The translations under genes and the position numbers were made by a program. Shown piece after piece: positions 16,009 to 25,836 of a stretch of 64,000 bases of DNA. Every line of letters starts with the position of its first letter. Positions within the stretch are counted from its first letter, which is position 1. A model generated the notes under the pieces. That model searched no databases and was not told where the DNA came from. It saw only the letters and a list, made by a program, of their open reading frames with translations. Source of the DNA: Clostridiales bacterium UBA4039 (GTDB lineage Bacteria > Bacillota > Clostridia > Lachnospirales > Vallitaleaceae); contig DGAD01000053.1 of the NCBI GenBank assembly GCA_002382805.1, forward strand, positions 1-64,000. Direction: 5' to 3'.

Positions 16009-16917
16009 CTATATAAAACGCTCCGCACTATAGACCGCCGTCGCTCCATCTCCACATGCTGTGATGACTTGTCGCAAGGATTTTTGGCGTAAGTCGCCTG
16101 CTGCAAAAACACCTTCAACATTAGTCATGCAGTTTTCTCCTGTGGCTATATAGCCCCCTTGATCCATATCGACTTTTCCACGTAAAAATTCAGTATTAGG
16201 GTTACTTCCTACCGCTATAAATACACCATCTGCATCGATTGAGCGCACTTCACCGGTTTTTTTATTGACTACTTCTGCTCGACTCACAAATTGGTCCCCT
16301 TCGATCTTGGTCAACTCGCTGTCCCAGATAATTTCAACATTTTCAAGTTCAAATAGTTTTTCTTGCAACACTTTTACTGCACGTAATTCATCGCGGCGAT
16401 GTACAAGATAGACTTTTTCGCACATACGCGCCAGATAGATAGCGTCTTCTACAGCTACGTCACCGCCCCCGACAACCATCGTCGTCTTGTTGCGATAGAA
16501 AGCACCGTCACAGGTGGCACAGTAGGAGACTCCACGTCCTGAAAAAGTCTCTTCCCCTTCAACCCCAAGTTTTTTCCACGTTGCTCCCATGGCAAAAATT
16601 ACCGTCTTGGCATGGTAGGTATTTGTTGATGTTTTTATTATTTTTATCGTTGCATCTAACTCAACGTCTTGAACATCTTCTGTTTGAATCTCAATACCAA
16701 AGTTTGTTACATGTTCTTGCATCATCGTTGTAAGTTCAAATCCTGATGCTGTCTTGATTCCCGGATAATTTTCGATTTCATATGTATTTGTAATTTGTCC
16801 TCCAGGAAACGCTTTTTCTAAAATAACAAACTTCATCTGTGCTCGGCTCGCATAAATAGCCGCTGTCATCCCGGCTGGTCCTGCTCCGATAATGACTAAA
16901 TCTAATACTTCATTCAT
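16009..16917 (-). CDS. trxB: Thioredoxin-disulfide reductase
   Basis: A 302-residue flavoprotein that passes electrons from NADPH to thioredoxin. The FAD-binding GAGPAG near the N-terminus, the redox-active CATC (in YCATCDGAFYRN), the NADPH-binding GGGDVAVEDA and the C-terminal FAAGDLRQKSLRQVITACGD are all present. The start at 16917 follows GCGGAGG; the frame could extend eight codons further but has no ribosome binding site there. It is divergent from pflB, and the shared intergenic region holds possible iron- or redox-type sites. Confidence 0.94.
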   Translation of the reverse strand: MNEVLDLVIIGAGPAGMTAAIYASRAQMKFVILEKAFPGGQITNTYEIENYPGIKTASGFELTTMMQEHVTNFGIEIQTEDVQDVELDATIKIIKTSTNTYHAKTVIFAMGATWKKLGVEGEETFSGRGVSYCATCDGAFYRNKTTMVVGGGDVAVEDAIYLARMCEKVYLVHRRDELRAVKVLQEKLFELENVEIIWDSELTKIEGDQFVSRAEVVNKKTGEVRSIDADGVFIAVGSNPNTEFLRGKVDMDQGGYIATGENCMTNVEGVFAAGDLRQKSLRQVITACGDGATAVYSAERFI

Positions 16918-17012
16918 AATTAACCTCCGCTTTAACATTCGTAGTCACTTTGCTCTTTATTATATCATATTCATAAGATTGTGCGTATTAAAATCATTTT
17001 TTTCGTGCGATT

Positions 17013-17031
17013 AAGAACAATTATCATTATC
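17013..17031. promoter_or_regulatory. Possible Fur/PerR-like box between trxB and pflB
   Basis: The 19-base stretch matches the Fur consensus at 14 positions by eye, with one half perfect (ATTATCATTATC context) and the other poor. It lies upstream of the pflB -35 box and of trxB. Confidence 0.25.
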
Positions 17032-17044
17032 CGGTAAAAACCTC

Positions 17045-17073
17045 TTGACGTGTATACAGTATACATATATAAT
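17045..17073 (+). promoter_or_regulatory. pflB promoter with a palindrome in the spacer
   Basis: TTGACG, 17 bases, TATAAT. The spacer is almost entirely occupied by a perfect 15-base palindrome TGTATAC-A-GTATACA (17051-17065). This is the expected form and place of a repressor operator; the GntR superfamily uses sites of this kind. Confidence 0.7.
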
Positions 17074-17091
17074 ATAATCATAAACATGAAT

Positions 17092-17111
17092 AACCTTTTA
17101 AAAGGTTTTTT
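17092..17111 (+). other. Terminator-like hairpin in the pflB leader
   Basis: AACCTTTTAAAAGGTT followed by TTTTC lies about 10-15 bases after the predicted start of transcription and 46 bases before the ribosome binding site region. The stem is AT-rich and weak. It may act as a leaky attenuator or a 5' stabilising element. Confidence 0.35.
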
Positions 17112-17156
17112 CATTTGATATTATATTTTTAAGAGAGCATAAAGGAGGAATTCTTA

Positions 17157-19388
17157 ATGAATGCTGCATGGAATGATTTTAACAAAGGAAGTTGGACAAC
17201 AAGTATCAATGTTCGTGACTTTATTTTAAGAAACTTCACGCCATACTTAGATGACGATGCATTTTTAGAGACAGCTACAGAAGATACTACAAAACTATGG
17301 AATCAAGTCAGTAAGCTAATGCTTGAAGAACGCGACAAAGGAATTTTAGATGCTGAAACTAAAGTTCCCTCATCAATTACTTCACATGGACCTGGATATT
17401 TGGACAAATCCATCGAAAAAATTGTTGGTTTTCAAACAGACGCTCCACTAAAACGTGGAATTATGCCATTTGGTGGTATTCGTGTTGTTGAAAATGCCCT
17501 AGATTCATATGGATATGAGCTTGATCCAAATACAAAAGAGATCTTCACACGTTATCGTAAAACACATAATGATGGTGTTTTTGATGCCTATACAGAGGAT
17601 ATGCGAAGTGCACGCCGAAGTGGTGTTATTACTGGACTTCCTGACGCATACGGCCGTGGACGTATTATCGGTGACTATCGCCGTGTTGCTCTATATGGTG
17701 TTGATCGACTTATCGAAGAAAAATTATCCTCAAAAAAACAACTTGAAATGGATTACATGGAAGAAAATGTGATTATTCTTCGTGAAGAATTGTCTGAACA
17801 AGTAAAAGCACTTAAAGAGCTTAAGCAAATGGCAGAAAGCTATGGATATGATATCAGCCTTCCAGCTACAACAGCTCAAGAAGCTATCCAATGGACATAT
17901 TTTGGTTATCTTGCTGCTATTAAAGAACAAGATGGTGCTGCAATGAGTCTTGGACGTGTTTCGACATTCTTAGATATTTATATTCAACGCGACATTGATC
18001 GTGGACTCTTAACAGAAAAAGATGCTCAAGAACTTATTGATCATTTTGTTATTAAACTTCGTATGGTGCGATTCCTTAGAACGCCTTCATACAATGACTT
18101 ATTCTCCGGAGACCCAACTTGGGTTACTGAGTCAATCGGTGGTGTAGCTATTGACGGACGCCCACTGGTTACAAAAACAAGCTACCGTGTATTGCATACA
18201 TTATATACACTCGGACCAGCTCCAGAACCAAACTTAACTGTGCTTTGGTCTGAACAATTGCCGGAAGCTTTCAAACGTTTCGTGGCAAAAGTATCCATCG
18301 ACACCTCATCCATCCAATATGAAAACGATGATCTTATGCGTCCAATCTACGGGGATGACTATGGTATCGCATGCTGTGTATCTGCAATGCCTATCGGAAA
18401 GCAAATGCAGTTCTTTGGCGCACGTGCCAACTTGGCAAAAGCATTATTATACGCTATCAATGGCGGTGTTGACGAAAAAAGCGGAACACAAGTTGCTCCA
18501 ATGTTTGCACCTATTACTTCTGATGTACTTGAGTATGACGAAGTTATGGCAAAATTCGACCAAATTCTTGATTGGTTGTCTCAACTTTACATCAATACCT
18601 TAAACATCATTCATTACATGCACGATAAATACGCTTATGAGAAGCTTCAAATGGCTCTTCATGATCGTGACGTTCTAAGAACATCTGCATGTGGTATCGC
18701 CGGACTCTCAGTTGTTGCCGATTCATTATCTGCAATCAAGCATTCAACTGTAAAAGTTATCCGTAATGATGAAGGTCTTGCTGTTGACTACCAAGTTGAA
18801 CCTAACAGTTATCCTGCATATGGAAACAATGATGATAGTGTTGACCTTATCGCTACAGATATCGTTGAGCGTTTTATGAATAAGCTACGTAAGCACAAGA
18901 CTTATCGTGATTCCGTTCCAACAATGAGTATCTTGACTATTACTTCAAACGTCGTTTATGGTAAGAAAACAGGTTCAACTCCAGATGGACGTAAAGCAGG
19001 CGATCCTTTTGCTCCTGGCGCTAACCCAATGCACGGACGTGACCACAACGGTGCTATTGCATCTATGGCTTCTGTTGCAAAAATACCATTTGAACACGCT
19101 GAAGATGGTATCAGTTACACATTCTCTATTGTTCCAAAAGCACTTGGAAAAGATTTAGATATGCGTGTAACCAACCTTGTCGGAATGCTTGACGGATATT
19201 TCCATGACGGCGGTCATCATATCAACGTTAACGTCTTTGACAAAGAAACTTTAATTGACGCTATGGATCATCCTGAGCAATATCCTCAGTTGACAATCCG
19301 TGTATCTGGATATGCTGTTAACTTTGTCAAATTAACTCGTGAGCAACAACTTGACGTTATTAATCGTACTTTCCACGAACGTGCTTAG
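17157..19388 (+). CDS. pflB: Formate C-acetyltransferase (pyruvate formate-lyase)
   Basis: A 743-residue glycyl radical enzyme that converts pyruvate and CoA to acetyl-CoA and formate without oxygen. The catalytic pair Cys406-Cys407 (ACCVSAM) and the glycyl radical site Gly718 in RVSGYAVNF are present, and the length matches PflB. The ribosome binding site is AAAGGAGGAA. pflA follows after 29 bases. It would be the main route from pyruvate during sugar fermentation and fits the glycan-degrading loci in this window. Control by the palindrome in its promoter is inferred. Confidence 0.97.
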   Translation: MNAAWNDFNKGSWTTSINVRDFILRNFTPYLDDDAFLETATEDTTKLWNQVSKLMLEERDKGILDAETKVPSSITSHGPGYLDKSIEKIVGFQTDAPLKRGIMPFGGIRVVENALDSYGYELDPNTKEIFTRYRKTHNDGVFDAYTEDMRSARRSGVITGLPDAYGRGRIIGDYRRVALYGVDRLIEEKLSSKKQLEMDYMEENVIILREELSEQVKALKELKQMAESYGYDISLPATTAQEAIQWTYFGYLAAIKEQDGAAMSLGRVSTFLDIYIQRDIDRGLLTEKDAQELIDHFVIKLRMVRFLRTPSYNDLFSGDPTWVTESIGGVAIDGRPLVTKTSYRVLHTLYTLGPAPEPNLTVLWSEQLPEAFKRFVAKVSIDTSSIQYENDDLMRPIYGDDYGIACCVSAMPIGKQMQFFGARANLAKALLYAINGGVDEKSGTQVAPMFAPITSDVLEYDEVMAKFDQILDWLSQLYINTLNIIHYMHDKYAYEKLQMALHDRDVLRTSACGIAGLSVVADSLSAIKHSTVKVIRNDEGLAVDYQVEPNSYPAYGNNDDSVDLIATDIVERFMNKLRKHKTYRDSVPTMSILTITSNVVYGKKTGSTPDGRKAGDPFAPGANPMHGRDHNGAIASMASVAKIPFEHAEDGISYTFSIVPKALGKDLDMRVTNLVGMLDGYFHDGGHHINVNVFDKETLIDAMDHPEQYPQLTIRVSGYAVNFVKLTREQQLDVINRTFHERA

Positions 19389-19417
19389 TTTATAGATTCA
19401 AATAAGGAGGTAAAACA

Positions 19418-20149
19418 ATGGCAAAAATCCATTCCATCGAAACTTGCGGAACCGTTGACGGCCCCGGCATTCGCTTCGTTGTATTCACTCAAGGATGCCC
19501 ATTACGTTGTAAATATTGTCATAACCCTGATACTTGGATTATGAAAGACGGAAAAGACACCTCCATAGATCACTTAGTTGAAGAAGCTTTAAAATATAAA
19601 TCTTACATGAATTATTCTGGTGGCGGTGTTACCGTCACCGGGGGAGAACCCCTTTTACAACTTGATTTTGTCAAAGAGTTCTTCATGCGCTTAAAAAAAC
19701 ACGGTATTCATACCGCCATTGATACATCCGGTTATATTTTTAATGATCAAGTCAAAGAAATTCTTAACCTGACCGACCTTGTATTATTAGATATTAAACA
19801 CTTTGATCCTGAAAAATATAAAAATCTGACCGGTGTTGAGTTGGCACCTACTTTAAAGTTTTTAGACTACCTGCGCGAAAAAAATATTTCTACATGGGTG
19901 CGTTATGTTCTTGTCCCTGATCTAACCGATCAAGAAGAAGCAATCACAGGCTTGTCCAAACACTTAAGCAATTATCCTAACATTGATCGAATCGAGCTTC
20001 TGCCATTCCATCAAATGGGTGGATACAAGTGGAAAGAGCTTGGACTAGACTATACATTAAAAGATACTCCTGAACCAAGTGCCGCTCTCATGCAACGAAC
20101 ATATGATATTTTTAAAACACATAATAAACACGTTGTTATGAACGAATAA
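19418..20149 (+). CDS. pflA: Pyruvate formate-lyase activating enzyme
   Basis: A 243-residue radical SAM enzyme that installs the glycyl radical on PflB. The cluster-binding cysteines are Cys27, Cys31 and Cys34 (GCPLRCKYCHNP). The SAM-binding TGGEPLL follows. Length is typical for the one-cluster PflA type. The ribosome binding site is AAGGAGG. It is the second gene of the pfl operon. Confidence 0.96.
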   Translation: MAKIHSIETCGTVDGPGIRFVVFTQGCPLRCKYCHNPDTWIMKDGKDTSIDHLVEEALKYKSYMNYSGGGVTVTGGEPLLQLDFVKEFFMRLKKHGIHTAIDTSGYIFNDQVKEILNLTDLVLLDIKHFDPEKYKNLTGVELAPTLKFLDYLREKNISTWVRYVLVPDLTDQEEAITGLSKHLSNYPNIDRIELLPFHQMGGYKWKELGLDYTLKDTPEPSAALMQRTYDIFKTHNKHVVMNE

Positions 20150-20197
20150 ATACAGATTAAGACTATTAAAAATTTCATCTTGTATTTATTGTTTATA

Positions 20198-20206
20198 TGG
20201 TATAAA
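20198..20206 (+). promoter_or_regulatory. Extended -10 promoter of the ferredoxin gene
   Basis: TGGTATAAA, an extended -10 element about 38 bases before the ferredoxin start. The best -35 (TTGTAT at 20180) is 15 bases away, so the extended -10 probably carries the activity. Confidence 0.4.
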
Positions 20207-20240
20207 ATGAGACTGTTAACAGATTAAGTAGGAGGTGTAA

Positions 20241-20414
<174 letters not shown>

Positions 20415-20425
20415 TACATAACGAT

Positions 20426-20462
20426 TAAAAAAGAGCTTTTGCTTTCGCAATAGCTCTTTTTT
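20426..20462. terminator. Bidirectional terminator between ferredoxin and fliS
   Basis: AAAAAAGAGCT...AGCTCTTTTTT with an inner TTGC/GCAA stem. It serves the ferredoxin on the plus strand and the converging fliS transcript. Confidence 0.85.
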
Positions 20463-20491
20463 GTTGAATATTTATATCACTCTCTTCTGTT

Positions 20492-20962
20492 TTAAGCCTT
20501 ATAGCCTCGATTAGGTTTAGAATCAACCGACTCATTAAGTGCCGCTTTACCATAAGTCAATCCTGCATAGACCTTTTGTCCATTGGCAATAACCGGCTCT
20601 TGTTCATCGCTTTCTACTTGCTTCCATCCATCTAAAAGGATACGGATAATTGTCACCGCTTCCTCTAAAGGTTCTTTTAGATCATGGACCTGTGCATCCA
20701 AAAAAAGTTTATTCACATAGATATAAAGCGACAGCAACTCTTTTGATATTGCATATTCAAAATTTAACCCTTCACTTAACTCTCTTAGAAGTTTTTGCGC
20801 CATATGCATAGCCTTTTCAAAGCGAAGGTTATTATCACTATCTAGCCCTTCAAGAGCCTCTTCAATCTCTGATAAAAGCATTTCATAATTAATAACTAAA
20901 AGCTCTTTACGACTGGCATTAACAATACGGGTTTGATATTCATTAACAAGTTCCTTGTTCAT
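20492..20962 (-). CDS. fliS: Flagellin export chaperone FliS
   Basis: A 156-residue four-helix protein of the FliS family, which binds the C-terminus of flagellin and keeps it unfolded before export. The N-terminal YQTRIVNASRKELLVINYEM and the central LSLYIYVNKLFLDA segments fit the family. It carries about 25 extra residues at the C-terminus compared with short FliS proteins. It is eight bases downstream of the flagellin gene, as expected for partner genes. Confidence 0.82.
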   Translation of the reverse strand: MNKELVNEYQTRIVNASRKELLVINYEMLLSEIEEALEGLDSDNNLRFEKAMHMAQKLLRELSEGLNFEYAISKELLSLYIYVNKLFLDAQVHDLKEPLEEAVTIIRILLDGWKQVESDEQEPVIANGQKVYAGLTYGKAALNESVDSKPNRGYKA

Positions 20963-20970
20963 TTAATCAC

Positions 20971-22374
20971 CTATCCTTGTAGAAGCTGTAACAATGATTG
21001 TGGCCTCTGATTTGCCTGTGCCAGCATAGATGTTCCGGCTTGCTGAATAATATTTTGTTGAGTAAACTGAGCCATTTCATATGCCATATCTGCATCTTGG
21101 ATTCTTGACATAGACGCTGTCATATTCTCACCGGCGGACTGCAGGTTTGCAATCGTATGTTCCAAACGATTTTGGTAGGCCCCCAGTTTAGCTCGCACAC
21201 TTGAAACTGTGGTTATCGCTTCATCTGCAATCGTTATTGCTTCTTGAGCCCCTTCAACTGTCGCTAAGTTCATCTCCGTTAATCGCAATGTCTTAGGTGA
21301 CAACTCTTGGATACGAATCTCCATAAATTGTCCTTCGTTAGCACCAATTTGAAGGTTTAATGGTCCTGTCTCAAGAATATTGATTGTCGTTGTTCCTAAC
21401 GCACCCGCTCCTGCTATACGTAATTCAAAGTTACCCGATGCTTTAAATACGACTTCATTCCCAGACGCTTCAACCGTCATATCCGCAGGGAATCCTGTCG
21501 GTGTCGTCACGACTATATCCGTCCCATTTGTAACCGTCAGATTTGGAGCATCTACGCCTAATCCTGCGAGTAAATCACTTGTCCCAGTGATTTCAAGGTC
21601 ATAGTCCACGCCAAATTTATCATGGGTAAAAGTCAAGCTTTCACCATTTGCAAACGGTGTATTCGATGATGTTAATGTGACACCAACACGTTCACACGCA
21701 TCTCTCACTTTTCCAAAAACTTCATCGGCTGTGTCGCCTACATGAATTTCAACTTGCTCTCCATTAACATTAATCACGCCACCAATACTTGCTTTACCAT
21801 CACCATCAAAGAAACCTGCGGCAACGCCACTACCCACTGCTTCTGTTTGGGTTGCTGCCTGTGTCACTTCAAAAGCATATTCACCAGGAGTCACCGTATC
21901 ACTCATGGACACGATATTGCCTACGGTTTCGTCTTCTGAAAATGTACGACGGTCAACGCTTCCATTTAATAATTTCATTTCATTAAATTCTGTATCATCC
22001 GAGATTCGTTGAATCTCATTTTGTAACTCATTGACTTCATTTTGCACCGCTTCTCGATCGGACGCATCATAAGTACCATTAGAAACTTGAACCGCCAATT
22101 CCCTTATTCTTTGTAGCATCGCATGCACTTCATTTAATGCACCTTCTGCCGTCTGTATTAATGATATGCCATCCATGGCATTTCGATTCGCTTGTTCCAA
22201 TCCTCTTACTTGCGTGTCCATCTTTTGAGTGATTGCCAAACCTGCGGCATCATCGGCTGCTCGATTGATTCGAAGACCTGATGAAAGACGTTCTAATGTT
22301 GTGTCTAATTTACTATTGGACCGATTCAATTGATTTAAAGCTCGAAGCGCCGGTATATTATGGTTAATTCTCAT
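20971..22374 (-). CDS. hag: Flagellin
   Basis: A 467-residue flagellin. The N-terminal D0/D1 region (MRINHNIPALRALNQLNRSN, LERLSSGLRINRAADDAAG) and the C-terminal D1/D0 region ending ANQRPQSLLQLLQG are conserved. Residues about 145-345 are a variable surface domain rich in Gly, Thr and Val. It is much longer than the minimal 270-residue Hag. It is secreted through the flagellar export apparatus. A sigma-D type promoter lies 45 bases upstream, and the start has AAGGTGTG. Confidence 0.95.
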   Translation of the reverse strand: MRINHNIPALRALNQLNRSNSKLDTTLERLSSGLRINRAADDAAGLAITQKMDTQVRGLEQANRNAMDGISLIQTAEGALNEVHAMLQRIRELAVQVSNGTYDASDREAVQNEVNELQNEIQRISDDTEFNEMKLLNGSVDRRTFSEDETVGNIVSMSDTVTPGEYAFEVTQAATQTEAVGSGVAAGFFDGDGKASIGGVINVNGEQVEIHVGDTADEVFGKVRDACERVGVTLTSSNTPFANGESLTFTHDKFGVDYDLEITGTSDLLAGLGVDAPNLTVTNGTDIVVTTPTGFPADMTVEASGNEVVFKASGNFELRIAGAGALGTTTINILETGPLNLQIGANEGQFMEIRIQELSPKTLRLTEMNLATVEGAQEAITIADEAITTVSSVRAKLGAYQNRLEHTIANLQSAGENMTASMSRIQDADMAYEMAQFTQQNIIQQAGTSMLAQANQRPQSLLQLLQG

Positions 22375-22418
22375 AAGTACACACCTTTCTGATTGAAAAT
22401 ATTATCTCTTCTCTACCT

Positions 22419-22445
22419 TTATCGGATGATTTCGTAAAAAAATTA
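22419..22445 (-). promoter_or_regulatory. Sigma-D (FliA-type) promoter of the flagellin gene
   Basis: TAAT, 15 bases, TCCGATAA on the minus strand, close to the sigma-28 consensus TAAA-N15-GCCGATAA. It overlaps the last codons of the 51-residue ORF upstream. Confidence 0.7.
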
Positions 22446-22598
22446 ATCTTTTTGACGAATTTTCTCGATGTTTACCTCTTGTTGCATTGGAGATGCTGTT
22501 GCCTCTTGTTCTTTTTCAAACCCAAGTTCTTGATCCATCTTACCAATAAGCTCTATCATTTTTTCTGCTAATGTTTTAATGCCTTCATCTCTTGCCAT
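22443..22598 (-). CDS. 51-residue protein coupled to the FliK-like gene
   Basis: A small ORF encoding 51 residues (MARDEGIKTLAEKMIELIGK, then MDQELGFEKEQEATA, ending EKIRQKD), charged and probably helical. Its ATG overlaps the stop codon of the upstream 1050-residue gene (TAATG), and a GAAGGTGAT ribosome binding site lies inside that gene. This is good evidence that it is translated. No family is recognised; the context points to a flagellar role. Confidence 0.6.
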   Translation of the reverse strand: MARDEGIKTLAEKMIELIGKMDQELGFEKEQEATASPMQQEVNIEKIRQKD

Positions 22599-25500
22599 TA
22601 TATCACCTTCTCAAAACGACTCTCTTGATATCGACGTATAGGTTGGTTTCGTTTTGTCTGTTCCCCATTGAATCTCATAGGTTTAGGTACCTCAAAAGAG
22701 GCATAGGTGATGGTTCGAATTGACATATCCAGCTCCAAAAGAGCGTGACGAATCTCTTCTTCATACTCTTGCATCTTTTGATTACCACTGTCTGTTGTTG
22801 CAAACATGGTCACCTCTGGTACATCTGAAAAGCGTATACGAATATTCGCCGTCCCCATATGCTCTGTCGTAAGCTGCATATATATGGACGAGGATGCCTC
22901 TTGATTGCCTTGACGACGCTCTTGTTCAAAATAATACACATTCATTTGTTGTATTTGTTGATTAATCATCACCGGAATCGTATGATAGCTCTCATCCTCT
23001 AAAAGCTTTTCTTCTAGTCCCCCATACGCTTCAATCTCTTGCGTCACATCAGAAAAAGATCGTGCACGACCTTCCCCGTCGTTTTTTTCAACCAGTCTCT
23101 CTAACGCTTTTTCCAAAAAATCTTCCTTGATTTGCTCTAATTGCTTGTAAATATCTCGACGTCCGTTTTCTTCGCCTGTCTGCTGTTCAAGACTGTTCAT
23201 ATATGATTGAAAAAGCGGATCAATCCATGTATTATCTACATCACTTTCCTGAGCAATTGCCACCATCTCTTCAAACAGCATTTTAAACATAAATGGATCT
23301 TTTTCCACTTGTTCTAATACCGTAATCTCATCAATGGTCAAATGCATAATTTTATCCATCGACTGCATACCATCCGTTTGTGTTAGTCCATCTAACTTTA
23401 ACAGTATCTGATCGATTTTATCATAATCCAAAGCTTGTACTTTATCACGTATTTCTTGCAAAGTGCTCTCGACTTCATCTTCAGGACTAGATGGATGTTC
23501 CAAAAATGCTTGAAGCTCCATATCCTTCTCATAGTATCCGGTCACAATTTGTTCCATAATTGAAGGTCCTTCTTGCTTAATCGTTTCCAAAAATCCGGTC
23601 GCATCATCGATGGTAACATCCATTTTTCCTTCTTGATGCTGGGTTTGACGAATATACTTAGACGCTTCAAAGAGGTTTTCTAGATTTACAGGCAATGTAT
23701 GTTCCAATAAAAAACCAACCGCTGCATTGTGGGTCGACGAAATCGTATGCATGAGTCGATAAACTCCAATAACCGATTCCTTCGTTGCCTCTGGAACATC
23801 TTCTGCTTTTAAAAGTTGATGTAGCTCTTTAATCATTTGATCTACAGGATTAATTCGCGTCGTATTTGTTTTATTATTCACCGCTTGTGTCAACGTAGTT
23901 ATTGGCATGTTCATTATATTTTTTCCTTCTTTTAAAAAGGATACTATATGCTGGGGCATCATATTTTTTTGAAGTTCTTGCAACGGTAAGTCAATCAGTT
24001 TTATTTTCTGGATATTCTCACGTGTTATCTCCATATTATTACGTCCTAAAATCTCCACAGCACGCTGATTATAAAGCGTTGTCTCTAACTCCAAATCTTT
24101 TAATATGGCATCCACATTTGAAAACGCCTTCTCGATTCGGTCTCCCAAATCCGGTCGAACCTGTGTACGAAGTGTATCATATCGCTCTGTACCTGCTTTT
24201 GCTCTGGCAAGCAATGTATTAATCGATATTTGGTTGGTTGGCAAGGCTTGGGACGCATCGGCAATCAGTTGCGTTGTCGCTCCATTAATACGCGCCATAT
24301 TCGACTGCCATAACGTCCATACCTGTTGTGGCGATTGTGTCATTACCTGGGTTTGTTCCAAACCTTCTGTTGCCTCTTGTGATTGTATGTCATCACTTGG
24401 AATATGCTCTGCTGCTATTTGCTGGGTCGCACTACGTAGTGAGTCTAATGGCGTTGTTCGAATATTAATCCCTTGAAGACTTAATCGCAGCGCCGCCTTA
24501 AAGGTCATCTGATATCGTAAGATATTTAGATTTTCAATTTCTCTATCCAGGCTTTCTTCAATGTCTTGTACATTTGTTATCGCCTCATTAGGTTGAAGTT
24601 CTTGGTCCAAACGGATATTGATAATATTATCAAGTGTTGCCGCTTTATTGCGCGCTAATACATGTTGTAAATCCTTGGTTGTAATCGTTTGGATCTCTTC
24701 GAGTGTTTGTTCGATTTCTTGGCGCGACATAATTGTATCCACGCTTTCCCCTTTAGAGATACTATAATTTTCAAGCTTTGCATTGTTTTCATACTGATAT
24801 AATGCCATCTTTAGAACATCTTCTCCTTGATGTTCTTGGTTCAAAAATCCAAGGACATCCAAACTGCGTTGGTCTAAGGCACCTCCACGCATTACCAGCT
24901 CCTTTGTCATTGCCTGAAGTTCCTGTGCATTTTGGGTTGGTATCTTGGAAATCATCTGATGTGCACTACTTTTTATACTTTCATAATCGGCTTCTGTCAT
25001 AACATACTCCGGTAGTTGCTCACCTCCTGAGTATAAGCTTTTATACATTTCTGAGATTGTCGCTGCTTTATTGCCCAACAAAAACTTAACCACATCTGGT
25101 GTATCCATTTGCTTGACTTTATCCACTTTATCTCCAAATTTTTTTATCTTATCCACATTAGCTTTCGTAAAGTCCCCACCTGTATGTTGATGATGCATTT
25201 TTAAAAACTGATTTAACATGGGAACACTCATTTTTGTCAAATCGTATCCTTCTTTTAAAAGTGCCATATATTCTTTTTCTGATAACGATGTCTCAATTTG
25301 CTTTACCTGCTCTGCAAAATCTTGAGCATAATTTTTTTGGGTCATAGCCTCCGTATCTTCCATACGTTTTTCTTCTTGAAGCATCGTCTGTTTTGTGCTT
25401 CCTACTTGAAGCGTATCTTTGGTCGGGTCGTGATTTTGGCTACTTTTATTTGCTGTTTCCAGCTTTTCTACAGATACTTTTAAGATGTCTTTTGTTGCTT

Positions 25501-25750
25501 CGACTACTTTTAACGCTATTGTCTCGCCTACCTGAAATTCTTGGGATGCATTTTTCATCTGCAGGAGCATTTCCTGTGAATTTGACTGATGATCAATGCT
25601 TATCTTCATTTCTTGATCATCCATGTGGATAATCTCACCATAAAAGAGATCCCCTGTTGATAATTGAAGGGAGCTCATATTTTTTCCTTGATTTAATATA
25701 TTTTCAATGGGTTTTCCATTCATCGACTGAATCATCATATTCGTTGCCAT
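22598..25750 (-). CDS. DUF6240 protein with FliK-like C-terminus
   Basis: A 1050-residue protein, Gln/Glu-rich and mostly helical. The last 120 residues (YMQLTTEHMGTANIRIRFSD, then a LLELDMSIRTITYASFEVP end) resemble the C-terminal domain of FliK-type hook-length control proteins. The middle is long and low in hydrophobic segments, with no signal peptide or transmembrane helix. I recall similar long proteins annotated DUF6240 near flagellin genes in Clostridia. It could be a molecular ruler or an export-related protein. A possible sigma-D promoter lies just upstream. Confidence 0.6.
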   Translation of the reverse strand: MATNMMIQSMNGKPIENILNQGKNMSSLQLSTGDLFYGEIIHMDDQEMKISIDHQSNSQEMLLQMKNASQEFQVGETIALKVVEATKDILKVSVEKLETANKSSQNHDPTKDTLQVGSTKQTMLQEEKRMEDTEAMTQKNYAQDFAEQVKQIETSLSEKEYMALLKEGYDLTKMSVPMLNQFLKMHHQHTGGDFTKANVDKIKKFGDKVDKVKQMDTPDVVKFLLGNKAATISEMYKSLYSGGEQLPEYVMTEADYESIKSSAHQMISKIPTQNAQELQAMTKELVMRGGALDQRSLDVLGFLNQEHQGEDVLKMALYQYENNAKLENYSISKGESVDTIMSRQEIEQTLEEIQTITTKDLQHVLARNKAATLDNIINIRLDQELQPNEAITNVQDIEESLDREIENLNILRYQMTFKAALRLSLQGINIRTTPLDSLRSATQQIAAEHIPSDDIQSQEATEGLEQTQVMTQSPQQVWTLWQSNMARINGATTQLIADASQALPTNQISINTLLARAKAGTERYDTLRTQVRPDLGDRIEKAFSNVDAILKDLELETTLYNQRAVEILGRNNMEITRENIQKIKLIDLPLQELQKNMMPQHIVSFLKEGKNIMNMPITTLTQAVNNKTNTTRINPVDQMIKELHQLLKAEDVPEATKESVIGVYRLMHTISSTHNAAVGFLLEHTLPVNLENLFEASKYIRQTQHQEGKMDVTIDDATGFLETIKQEGPSIMEQIVTGYYEKDMELQAFLEHPSSPEDEVESTLQEIRDKVQALDYDKIDQILLKLDGLTQTDGMQSMDKIMHLTIDEITVLEQVEKDPFMFKMLFEEMVAIAQESDVDNTWIDPLFQSYMNSLEQQTGEENGRRDIYKQLEQIKEDFLEKALERLVEKNDGEGRARSFSDVTQEIEAYGGLEEKLLEDESYHTIPVMINQQIQQMNVYYFEQERRQGNQEASSSIYMQLTTEHMGTANIRIRFSDVPEVTMFATTDSGNQKMQEYEEEIRHALLELDMSIRTITYASFEVPKPMRFNGEQTKRNQPIRRYQESRFEKVI

Positions 25751-25776
25751 TGTATCATCTCCATTCTCTACTATCT

Positions 25777-25803
25777 ACATCGGCAAAACTGCACAAAAAA
25801 ATA
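25777..25803 (-). promoter_or_regulatory. Possible sigma-D promoter of the FliK-like gene
   Basis: TATT, 15 bases, GCCGATGT on the minus strand. The -10 half matches six of eight positions and the -35 half is poor. Confidence 0.35.
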
Positions 25804-25828
25804 ACCGAAATACCTTCGGTTATTTTAT
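25799..25828 (-). terminator. Terminator after recR
   Basis: AAAATAACCGAA and TTCGGTTATTTT form a stem followed by a T-run on the minus strand, just after the recR stop. Confidence 0.85.
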
Positions 25829-25836
25829 AATCCTCT

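Noticed and set aside
24105-24476. 123-codon plus-strand frame
   Set aside because: Antisense shadow of the FliK-like gene; no ribosome binding site and no recognisable family.
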